A DNA stretch of 64,000 bases from Strobilurus pachycystidiatus (lineage: Eukaryota; Basidiomycota; Agaricomycetes; Agaricales; Physalacriaceae). The notes under the pieces were generated by a model. It worked only from the letters and a program-made list of their open reading frames with translations, searched no databases and had not been told where the DNA came from. The stretch is taken from NCBI GenBank assembly GCA_019915135.1, contig JAHLMK010000001.1, positions 5,828,001 through 5,892,000 of the forward strand, read 5' to 3'. Both the position numbers and the translations under genes were made by a program. This document shows positions 37,501 through 47,273 of this stretch, piece by piece. The stretch's first letter is position 1. Every line of letters begins with the position of its first letter.

Positions 37501-39445
37501 GAGTGCATGATAAGTCGAGTAAGAGGGGCACATCCGACCGCCGCCGCCAGAGCGATGGACCCATTCATAGGACAGCATACAGTCGTTGAGGAGCATGGAA
37601 CCATCCGCCGCTTTGACGCTCTCCGTGTTGATCTCGGGCGGCGCCACCTTGAACCTGTACTTGCCTCGAAAACCCTGCATCTGTGGTTCCATCTGAAGGA
37701 ACGAGTCAACGATATGTAATGTGAAACGAATATGAAGGGAGGCCTGGGAAGGAACGGTGGAAGGACCAAGATCACGAAAATGTGCGTTTCGTGTCTCCGA
37801 GTGGGATTTCACGAGACCATGCTGCTTGAAAAGCGCATAGAGTTGCCGAATGAGAGGGACTGGGCGCTTGCGAAGAACCTTCTCTATAAAACGTTTTTCG
37901 GAGTCATCCTCGGCGCAAAAGAAGCTATTCGACCCGTGCTTCTTCAGCAAGTGATTTCTGAGTGACTCTGCAGCATCCTTCTGCATGAAGCGGAGGGAGT
38001 TGATTTCCAAGGAGTCTGGGTGGTCAACAAGAAGGTCAAGAAATAGCCCCGGCGCCTTTTTGCACTTAATCAGTAGATGCGACCATATTTTGCTCAAGAT
38101 AGCCTCGAGCTCGTGACTTGACTGGAATCCAACCCGGTCTCGAGATAGACAGCCACCCTGTCGTATATCGACTCCATAGCGGAGCCGAGAGAATGAAGTG
38201 ATGTAGATTTGTTTCACCTGATAGGTGTTACTCAGGTGACGGAGGCGGAACAAAGATATGAACAATGAACATACATAAACCCTACGGTGTAATTCAGAAT
38301 CCAAAAGGACTGCTCCAGTGGGAGTTGTGAGTTTCGACCGAGGAGGACGAAGAAACAGAAAATCATCAAGTACGACATCCTCCGTCCCGAAGTTTTCAAT
38401 GGCAACGAGCACCCCGGGGACAGAAGGAACACCGGATTTGGTCTCTCTGACTTCCAATGTCTCGTGTTTGTTGTAAACAAAGTCCCACTGGTTTGCGCCA
38501 GTGAGATAATGAATGTCTGGAACAACGGAGTCTGGATCGTCCCGCGCTGGTCGTTTGATCGCATTGATGCCCTGCAGTTAATGGAGAGGTCAGCTAACAG
38601 CTCAGGCGACTTTACTTCGAAAGCTACGGACCATCTTTAGGCCGTCTCCATGTTCTCCAGCAAAGGCCTGATCACTAGCCTTGGTTGTTTTCCCAAAGTT
38701 CCAAACACTCAGCTGCAACGGCTTATGCCGGTTGAAGACTTCGATATCGCACAAATCATGTTGCTTCACCCTAAAGCTAATCCATCCGAGAACCCGTGGG
38801 TCAGCCCAGAGCGTTGCGCCAGACTGTTTTCGTTTCGCAGAAGAAGGTTTCACCAGGGATGACTTTACGCGGAAGAAGAACGTCATGATTTGGCCAACAT
38901 GAAAATTGGAAAGATCTGAGGTTTCGTCCGGTCGTAGCACATTGTTTCCGAGTCCGCGCTGAACCCGAACGCTGATGTCACTTGGCAGTGCATCAGGTCG
39001 CTCTAAGTCTGACCGCATGAACGAAACACAGCCATCTAGGACATTCTGGAAGACCTCCCGGAGCCCCGCTGCTCGTGGCCAAAAGTCGTTGTCACCATAC
39101 TCCGATTGGACGTTCAGATCTCTTCGGTTATCGAGCAGCGACTTGGTGCGGGTTTGGATACTGAACTGGAAGGGACCCCCGTCCGGGAGTTTGCGTTTCT
39201 GCCTTTGCGCGCCCGAGGTTACACTCTGTCCTGAGCCTCCTATCTTTCCGCGCTTGTTCCTGTGAGCATCATGTTCTGAGCTATCCGAGGCTTCGTACTC
39301 AGATCCGGAGTCTTCAGGGATTTCCTTCGCTTCCAAGTCGTCGAATGAGGATTGCTCTGAGTCTGAATCGAAGGACTACAGAAGGATTTATATCAGCGAG
39401 AGTTCTAGATGAGACAGACATTTGAGCTAATACACCGACCATCAT
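34573..39445 (-). CDS. Gene C: GHKL ATPase - BAH-like - C5 DNA methyltransferase-like fusion protein
   Basis: Exon 1 is only ATG-ATG (39445-39440), followed by a GTCGGT donor as in gene B, and exon 2 begins SFDSDSEQSSFDDLEAK. GHKL features: N-box GLREVFQNVLDG (about 39066), G1 region DIEVFNRHKPLQL, FGKTTKASDQAF and AGEHGDGLKM. The S5-like domain has VKQIYITS and LSRDRVGF. A long frame through 38457-36292 covers the helical middle, a beta-sandwich (FAVPPSPPASASIAVTRHLP, LVTWDGKPEDGADSW) and an acidic linker. The BAH-like region begins SCFVNKKKLTVGSHVSATL (near 36270). Methyltransferase motif I is FGDIGCGIGGASAGFKAAGF (near 35830). Motif IV position reads AALFVNCATM, motif VI YAIGSLRP, motif VIII YGVAAHSQHLILIATAP, motif X GSLQSQYAQLVSSIPP, with the TGA stop at 34573-34575. 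The gene appears uninterrupted and is the close sister of gene B, in opposite orientation. Confidence 0.82.
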
Positions 39446-40010
39446 TGGCGAAAATCAGGCGAAGGCTCGAGAGATGACCGTCGTGTTCAAGTTACGGATA
39501 CTATTGCCGCAGGCACCGTGACCGTAATCGACATCAGGGCCGTCGAGTTCCGATTTTGGATGCCAATGGTCGCTGGCGCCACCTGTATGGCTATTGGCAT
39601 TCAGTTCAGACTTGTCTGTGTACTCTAGAGATGGGAGAGAGAATGTAGCCTTGACGCGCCATACATGCGATCGGGCCACGAAGGCTTTTTGCGCGGCGCC
39701 TGGCGCCGTCAGACTCACTAGTACCCCAGCTTGTCCCTGCAGATATCGGTCGCTGAGGCCGAAGAATGCTCCAGTTATCGTTCAAAATGAGTTCGTGATA
39801 CCACGCTGAACGTCTAGCTTTAGGAATGGGGGACAAAGTGTCTGAATGTCACTGATTAATTGTCGGGGCAGCCGCCGGTCAACCTGAGCGCATGCGCCTA
39901 TTTGATCTATGTAATCGATGATCAATCTTGAATTCTGCGGCCTGCTCTTTATGCCCTCACGGTCACGGGCTGGCGTGCTCATTCCGTAACTCGATACAAT
40001 CTACAAAACC
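39446..40010. other. Spacer upstream of gene C
   Basis: About 0.56 kb containing the gene C promoter and the 3' flank of the dioxygenase gene. A minus-strand frame (39455-39718) reads without stops but shows no known domain and lacks a convincing start. Confidence 0.45.
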
Positions 40011-41596
40011 TCAATTGTAATGCTTCATGACCACACCCTGTATCAACTCCACCTCGTCCCCAGTTTCCGTCTTCTTCAACTCGCTCCGCCCATACTTCGC
40101 CGTACGCTCCTTCCGCCACGCCTCGAACGTCGGTGCCTCAGTGTTCTCAAACGAATTTGGCAAGTCAGTGGAGAGAGGGACGAGCCTAACCTCATCGTCG
40201 GGCATGCAGAAGTAGATGAGGCCGAGCCGGTTGTATTGGCGTTGGTCTGACGGGGGCTGGACGACGCGGTGTATTGTGGCGTGGTAGAGTCCACCGGTGA
40301 GAAAAGAGAGAGCGTCGCCTGCGTTAACGATCTACGAGTACCAGAAGTTCGCGACTTGTTGCCTAGACGCGGAAAAACATGAACAAACCAAGGCGTTTTC
40401 GATGTGCCTAACCCACTTCCACTCCCCGGACCTCCCTTGGATCTGGAGGGCTGCGACAGGCTGGCTGTACAGAAGGGTGAGCGAGCCGAAATCTGGCAGA
40501 ACGACACTGTGAGAACCAGAGACATCCGGGCATGACGCGCGCGAGTTTACCGGTATGCCCTTTTAACCAGATCTGTCCGGATTGTTCTTCCTCTTCCTGA
40601 GGTCGTGGATAGCTGGCTGACTGTTAAACAGAAGGAAGTAAATCACGCTGAGAGACGACACGCACTACTTCAAGAAGCGCACTTGCCGGTAAACATGGGT
40701 TAGAGTCAAACAATCAGGGACATGGATTAGAGGGACGTACGATATCCCTCGCTCTTTGATTCATACCCGTGTATGTCCACGAGCGTGTCTTCAGGCAGAC
40801 CGAGGCCAAGAGCAATCAGTCTGCGCCAGTGTCAGTAATCTGAATCTAATCTAGGACTAGGGCAATGGTGTCACCTGAGAAGGGGATGAAGAATGTTGAC
40901 GTGATTGTGCTTCGAAAAGGCCTTGAGCTCAGAAAGATAAGGCCTCAACGCCTCTGGATGCTCGCGTTTGGTTATGTCTCGGTGGACTGTGTATTGATCA
41001 GTGAGTGACAGTGCAAGCAACGGAACGAAAAGCATAGACGTACTGTTGTACAACTCGCATTGATCTCGGATGCCGTTGTTGAGGTGCTATGATATCCGTT
41101 CAGGACTCATCGCGCTGTCCAAAGACCTTCACGCACCCAATACTGTCTCAATTTATATCCTTGATACGACCCATTCTTCTCCATGGTCGCTTCATACTTG
41201 CGTTTCTCCTCGTCGCCCACTCGCGTGAAAGCCAGGTCGCCTATAGAAAAGATGCGCTCCACCTGCAGAGTCGGATGCGTTGAGCGTTTAGAAGCGTTGA
41301 CAAGCGCCGAAACGCATGCCCACCTGTTCCTTGTCTAGCCCATGGTTGACGACGTAAAGGAACCCGGCCCCTTGTTCGCCAAAGGCGGCTTTAACCTGCA
41401 GTACGAGATCCTCTCGATTGGATGACAAGCGGGATAGGTCGATTATTGGCAGGTCGGCATAGTTCACTGTCAGCGTCACATCAATAAGATCAATCGTACG
41501 GATAGGATGATGGAGCTTTGAGGCACACTGACGAGGTTCCTGTGTTGGCGGCGGGAAGGAATAGGGCGCAACTGGAGGTCTGGTTTCGATAGTCAT
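40011..41596 (-). CDS. 2-oxoglutarate/Fe(II)-dependent dioxygenase (isopenicillin-N-synthase-like fold)
   Basis: This is a multi-exon minus-strand gene. The N-terminal DIOX_N part reads LNYADLPIIDLSRLSSNRED and GAGFLYVVNHGLDKEQV. The core includes VRFLKYYPRP, then the first iron ligands in WLKGHTDFGSLTLLYSQP (H-x-D) and, after an intron, ENALIVNAGDALSFLTGG and LYHATIHRVV with the distal His. The Arg that binds 2-oxoglutarate is expected in the following YNRLGLIYFC segment, which begins Q-Y-N-R. The stop is at 40011. Plant and fungal relatives oxidise small molecules such as gibberellin or flavonoid precursors, alkaloids and peptides. No biosynthetic cluster partner is evident here, so the substrate stays unknown. 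All catalytic residues expected are present. Confidence 0.82.
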
Positions 41597-42912
41597 GAGA
41601 TGGAGCAGAGTCGTGGTGGGTCATATTGTCTCCGGCGGACAGAGTGCTGTTTCACGGGAAGAGAAGCCACTGGCAGATGACATGCCATATGAGCCGTAGA
41701 GCACGCCATCCAGGATTCCAGCTTGACAATGGAGCAGCGGGAGTTGACCGTATCGTTGTAGATGATCACTTTTGCGACGTTCTAGTAGTAATCTCCAGGG
41801 TCAAGCGCAGCATGATCGCGATGGATGGAAGCTGGAGAGGAGGTTCTAGGAATGTAAAGCACGATGCTGTACCGCGAGTAGCGGGGAAATGAGAATATGT
41901 GGAGAAGCGGTGGCCCAGCCACGAGAGAAGAAGAGCGAGGCACGGCAACATAATGAGACCTCGAAGAATATCGCGATTCGCAGAGCAAGTACGGCGATCC
42001 TGTATAGGCCACTGACAATCGACATGGGATCGCGTCTGTTTGCATTGTTTGTTTGTCTGATAGAGTAGAATCACTGTATGCGGGCAGTCAATCATGACCA
42101 GATCGCGTCCGACTCTGCCTCTGCTCTGCCTGGTGAAGTTGATGGAATGTCGGCAAGGGGGATTTTCGGCCGAACAGCCGGCATCTGCTATTCACACGCA
42201 TCCTGATCCTGCTCCTTGCCACCACTTCGACTTTCTGTCTGCACGTCTCGCCTGCTAGCCAAATAGTCTGCTTGATAAGCTTGACGTATGCCACACTTCT
42301 CAGACTCTGCCGTCAGCAGCTTGAACAAGCAACTATGTTCTTGCCGCGCCCGATTAGCCTTGATGCCGACCGGCCCTACGTATAGCGCCTGCCCAGGCCT
42401 GCCCTCGAAGACTACGACCACCCCACGCTGAGCAACGACGACAAGCAACCCCTGTTACACTCATGCCGCACTCACTTCGTCCACGCGCAACCTCCGAACA
42501 CACACGACGCGCGTACAACCACCTCGGCCACCTTTCTAATTCGTTACTTATATGGCCTGTATTATTCACCTGAAAATATACATGCTTTTAAATTCATTCT
42601 CAGTCGGAAATGACTCCCTTCCAGCATATTTTCAGCCAGGCTTATGGTGTATCTCAAACGAGCCCCCACTGAGTCCCAGATGACCTCAAGAGGAGGTCCT
42701 CCTAGGGGATAGGCGTAATCGAGTGGACCCAGTATGTACATGCCGCGCCCGATTAGCCTTGATGCTGACCGGACACTGATGACTGGATACTTAGACGATG
42801 CCGAAATGATACTGCCGAAATGATACGCAGGTACATAAGTTAGAGTCGCGCTAGCCCTGTACTATATATTATACTTATTACTCTCTCTCAGTCTGTCACC
42901 ACCGACAGATCA
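41597..42912. other. Gene-free stretch with a dispersed 32-bp direct repeat
   Basis: About 1.3 kb between the dioxygenase and the MFS transporter. No gene is supported; minus-strand frames near 41766-42448 look random. Two copies of a 32-bp sequence about 400 bp apart are listed separately. The right end holds the transporter promoter. Confidence 0.5.
42342..42772 (+). repeat. 32-bp direct repeat pair
   Basis: The copies at 42342-42373 and 42741-42772 both begin TGCCGCGCCCGATTAGCC and differ at one base. They could be remains of a retroelement or of an insertion/duplication. No terminal repeat signature or coding relic was recognised between them. Confidence 0.85.
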
Positions 42913-44953
42913 ATGAGCTCGAGTCGCTCTGCTGAAGTGGAAAAAATGTCCTCTCCTGACGCTGGCGCCCGCGACAAGACCTCGGAACGCGACCTGGAAC
43001 AGCCAAAGACCGGACAAGACCATCATGATGAAGGGGAGCAGAAACCAACTTTCCCTGAGGGCGGGATGCAGGCTTGGATGACTGGTACGCGCTAAAAGTA
43101 ATTAATGTGCTGGCGCTCACTTCGAGATTCTCTAGTCTTGGGCGCATTTCTGATCCAAGTTTGTGGATTTGGGTACGCGCTGTGACTGAACTGCCCGGGA
43201 ATCGTCATATTAATACTATTGCCCTACTCGCAGATATACGTCTTCCTTTGGTGTATACGAAGGTACGCCGCCATTTAGCGACCTTCGATGCTTCTGGGTC
43301 GCTTGACGTCTTGTTGGACAGATTTTTACGTGAGGGAGTACTTGACAGACTCGTCACCATCGGATATATCGTCTGTCTGTCCTTGGTAGAGTCTTCGAAA
43401 ATACTGACATCGAACAGCTGGATTGGAAGCGTCAACTCCTTCCTCCTCATTTCTGGCGGAGTGGTGGCCGGACGTCTTTACGATCGTGGCTACTGGTACG
43501 CGAGAATTTCACTGCTCCACTGGTATCGGTATGCTTACGCGCATCCAGTTACTCTTTGATGCGTGGGGGCTCCCTACTAACGATCTTCTCCCTCTTTATG
43601 CTCTCCCTGGCGAAGCCCAACCATTATTATCAGGTACGCGTCCCGTTTCTTCCATGTGTCACCTTCCGCTTACTCCCTCTATCGCCCACAGGTCTTTCTA
43701 GCACAAGGAATCGGTGCAGGGCTAGGAGGCGGCCTCACCTACATTCCAAGTGTGGCCATACTCTCGCAGTATTTCCAAAAACGCCGCGCATTAGTGATGA
43801 TGATCGTGGCGGCTGGGTCGTCCTTCGGGTCGATAATACATCCCTTGATGTTGAACAATACGCTCCCGGATGACAGGCTAGGGTTTGGCAACGCTGTGAG
43901 GGCTAGTGCGGGGCTCGTCGGAGGATTGCTGGTGTTAGCTCAGTGTTTGATGCGAACAAGGTCGTCGGTGCAGAGAGGTGGTGGAGAGGATGTCAGGAAG
44001 ATTCTGAAGGCAATCTCGACGGATTGGGCGTACATCGCTGCGACGCTTGGGTACGCTGTTCTTTTTTTGCTGACAAGAAGTTGATTGAACGGTGTGCTTT
44101 TGACAGGCTCATGATCTATTCCATCGGGTTTTACTTCCCGCAATTCTACCTCCAACTGGACGCGACAACTCACGGGCTTGACAAGAATTTTGCTTTTTAT
44201 GCTGTCCGTATCCGTCGTCTCACTGATAGTACCGGCGGTTCCATTTACCAACTTCTTCCAGCTTGTCATCCTCAACTGCTGTAGCATGGTCGGGCGTGTC
44301 GCGCCGAGTTTGGTCACGGACCGTTTTGGCATCGGGAACACGATAACCTTCTCAGGGACTATCTGCTCTGCGGTCATATTTGGGATGATTGGACTCAAGA
44401 GCGTAGTCAGTGTTGTGATGGTGGCTATCTGTTATGGGTTCTTTGCCGGAAACTGTACGCCCTGATTTCCATGGGCATAGTGACTCGGATCCTGACCTTT
44501 TCCCCTAGTCGTCGCGCTAATGGGACCACTAATTGTCACCCTAAGTCCCGACTTGGGTCAAATTGGGTAAATCTTTGGCGATCAACTTCGAATACCTTAT
44601 AGTGAACTGAAGTCCGCAGGATCCGAATGGGCGTCGCGTTCTTCTTCTCTGGTACGCTAAACTCTGCTCCGAGCGTATCAAAAGACGTCTGACGACCAGA
44701 TCAGGCATTGGTAGCTTGATTGGTACCCCCATTGCAGGAGCACTGTTGACGGATGAGTACCACTGGTGGCGGCCTGCGCTATTCAGTGGTGTAAGTGTTC
44801 TTCCTACAACAACTGGCCACACCACTCACTTCCGTAACCAATATTTAGATGACAAGCGTGATAGGCTCTTTGCTCTTTGGACTCATGCTGATCATCCTAC
44901 ATCGGCGAAAAGTAGTCTCGCTAAATCGTCCTGATCAGGATGAGAAAAAATAG
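42913..44953 (+). CDS. MFS monocarboxylate transporter-like protein (MCT/Mch type)
   Basis: The start at 42913 gives MSSSRSAEVEKMSSPDAG and a hydrophilic N-terminus. The family signature PEGGMQAWMTVLGAFLIQ then spans the first intron. Splicing by phase recovers VCGFGYTSSFGVYEDFY, VREYLTDSSPSDISWIGSVN and LISGGVVAGRLYDRGY. Further on it gives YYQVFLAQGIGAGLGGGLTY, ILSQYFQKRRALVMMIVAAG, FAFYALVILNCCSMVGRVAP and IGTPIAGALLTDEYHWWRP, ending RRKVVSLNRPDQDEKK with TAG at 44951-44953. About ten short introns are needed and every junction keeps frame, so the gene looks intact. Twelve membrane helices are expected. Relatives move monocarboxylates or related small acids across membranes. Substrate is unknown here. 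Confidence 0.8.
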
Positions 44954-45213
44954 GGCATACAATTCCATTAGTCCCTCATATTACACTAGTAGACACGGCA
45001 AATATCAACCCAGCTCACTTACATCAGTCTAGTTTGGCGGTAAAGTGGACAAGTATGTAGGGCTGAGTTATAGGCCTCTCTTGCCGCGAGCGGGCACGCT
45101 TCAAGACAGACTCGTCACTAGTCACGCCGACTACATTGTATAAGGCATACTACATAGCGGGACTGATTGTCTGAGCGCTCGCCGCTCAACGCTTGTCGCT
45201 CATTGAAAAGATA

Positions 45214-45510
45214 TTGGCGATATAGTGTAAAAAAATTGTTTTTGATTTCACTACTCACTTTTTTGGCGGGGAGCGCCACAGATCGATCCTCAACGCACTT
45301 TTTCAACGTTCACACACTTTGTCAACGCTTAACACACTTGGCGCTAACGGAATTTCACTTTCAAGGATCTCGTCGCACTTTGCCAGCTTTAATTCCCACT
45401 TGCGTTGGTTCGATTCCCACTTTCGCCATTTCATCTCACTTTGGTTTTCTGAATCCCACTTCGGCGCTCTCAATCTTGCACTTCAGGCGCTCTGCATCCC
45501 ACTATGGAGC
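45214..45510 (+). repeat. Left inverted end and subterminal repeat array of the transposon
   Basis: After the terminal sequence, about a dozen CACTT or CACTTT motifs occur every 15-25 bp between 45250 and 45505 (for example TTTCACTTTC, CCCACTTTCG, TCTCACTTTGG). The same motif in opposite orientation fills the other end of the element. Such arrays commonly serve as transposase binding sites. Confidence 0.7.
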
Positions 45511-45526
45511 AGAGATCACGCGGTGT

Positions 45527-47123
45527 TCAAGTATCAGTCATATTATTAGCACAAGCGGTGAGTTGTATTACAGCCCGGCAATAAACGTCAATGCCCCAGT
45601 TTCCATCCTCCTCCTCAAAATCAAAGTCACCGAGTACCTCCCGCGCCTCCTTGATGTCTGCGTCATCGTTCAGCGCAGCGTTGGGATCATCGGGATCAAC
45701 GGAGGGCATGGTAAGGGTGTCGTCAAAGTCAACACCCTCAACACCGTAGAATCCGTCCACGTAGATAACATCATCACCAACATCGCCGGTCCAGACGCCC
45801 TGGTTCATCAGCTTGGTCCGGCTGAGCTCGTAAATTGCAATGGGGGTCTTGTTCTTGGCAGTCCGAATTTTGTGATGGTTCCAGGCGTCCGTGGCGCGGT
45901 TGAGGGAGGCTTGAATACGCGGCTGAAAAACAAGATATAAGCAGAGACAGTGAATCGAGTTTTCCTTCTCCCAAAGCATGTTCTGTTCCAGGTACAAGAA
46001 AATCTGTCGGAATGCCTGCAGAGAGTCTTTCTGGATATCAACCCACAGACGTTCAATACGAATGTTATGTGTAGACCTATGGGCAGTTAGAAAGGCTAAG
46101 AGGGCTTCAAGAGGGAAGAGCCGTACCGGCCGCGCATGTACGCGCGATGGGCGTCACCCCAGTGAGCAATCATCACAACCTCAATCCCATTGTTCTCCGT
46201 CCCAAAATCTCCGCGAACGCGACTCGGCCATCCGTATTTGTCGACGCCAGCAAGAAAGCACTGTTTGACAGTTGAAGAGCGCTTGTTGGATCGACACTCC
46301 ATGTAGATGATGAGCCGCGAATGACCGTCGACACAACCGTGTACCCAGAAGCCCCAATGCTTCAGCTTCTCGTGTCCGTCTTGATGCCAGAGAGCGTTGG
46401 AGCCGCGAACTTTGTAGACCCGTCGCTTGGTGAGATTAGCCCATCTGCAGAACATATAAGATCAAGATAAGAGATGTTGAATAAGACTCACCGAGTGAGG
46501 ACGCCTAGCGCATCAACACGTTTCAGGCTCTCTTGAACTCGTCTCCTTGGAAGGTGCACCTCCATTCCTTCCAAATGACCCTGAATAATTGCAGACCCAA
46601 CAAACGGATGCTCGAGGGATATTGAAGCGACGAGCTCATCCAGTTCAGCGTCTGTGATATCTGCGAAGGGTTTTCGAGCAGACGAGATCCCCGCCCTTCC
46701 AAGATGATTATACAGCGTTGGCCTGGTGATACCATAGGAGTCCGCAATATCTTCCCAGGTGTTGCCGAGATCATGGAGCAGGCAGACACGCTCGACGTCT
46801 AGATCATAGCGCGGTCGACCGGGACGCCCGGTATGGATACGTGGAATGCCAGTGGAGATGGGCGGTGGAGGTTGCTCCAGGAAGGCATCAAGGTCTCGGA
46901 GAAGTACCTCCACGTAGTCCCGCATATTCTGGAGGATATCCTGGTCCACGTGTGGCTCGCCGTCTAAGTTGTCAAGAAGAGTCCGAACCGCATAAAGTTG
47001 ATGGCTGAGCCTCTCGACTGCCGCGGATTCCGCGTTGGGAAAGGAGTCGATGATGAAATGGGCCTCGCTGCATAGCTTATGGGCTTGGGCGAAGAATTCC
47101 TGGATGGGATCGCGGTCGGCCAT
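45527..47123 (-). CDS. rve/DDE integrase-type transposase
   Basis: The start at 47123 gives MADRDPIQEFFAQAHKLC. The N-terminal half has a helix-turn-helix (WEDIADSYGITRPTLYNHLG) preceded by GRPGRPRYDLDVERVCLLHD. After an intron (donor near 46491) the catalytic core follows. The first Asp is in GCVDGHSRLIIYM, the second in VRGDFGTENNG, and after another intron the Glu lies in STHNIRIERLWVDIQ. This is the D-D-E triad and nSxxERlW signature of the rve superfamily, as in the large mushroom family often labelled integrase core domain protein. The C-terminal part contains ATDAWNHHKIRTAKNKTPIA and an acidic tail with VDPDDPNAALNDDADIKEA. It is the likely mobilising enzyme of the surrounding element. 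The frame is intact through the stop at 45527. Confidence 0.8.
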
Positions 47124-47125
47124 GT

Positions 47126-47273
47126 TGGTTTGGGAGTAAGATGTTGAGTCACACAGCAGTCACATGTAGACATTTATCATTCGCGTTTGTGATTATGGTT
47201 TGGGAGTAAGATGTTGAGTCACACAGCAGTCACATGTAGACATTTATCAACATTTATCGACATTTATCATTCG
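47126..47273 (+). repeat. 70-bp tandem duplication between transposase and oxygenase genes
   Basis: A unit starting TGGTTTGGGAGTAAGATG begins at 47126 and again at 47196, containing GTCACATGTAGACATTTATC in both. The second copy has additional small CATTTATC reiterations (47231-47260). It occupies the space between the transposase start and the oxygenase stop, so it overlaps promoter and terminator positions and may affect expression of both. Confidence 0.85.

Noticed and set aside
39455..39718. 87-codon minus-strand frame upstream of gene C
   Set aside because: Lies in the promoter region, no domain, and upstream sequence has stops in that frame.
45415..45432. GGTTCGATTCCCAC resembling a tRNA T-loop
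   Set aside because: No acceptor, D or anticodon arms around it; it belongs to the transposon subterminal repeats.
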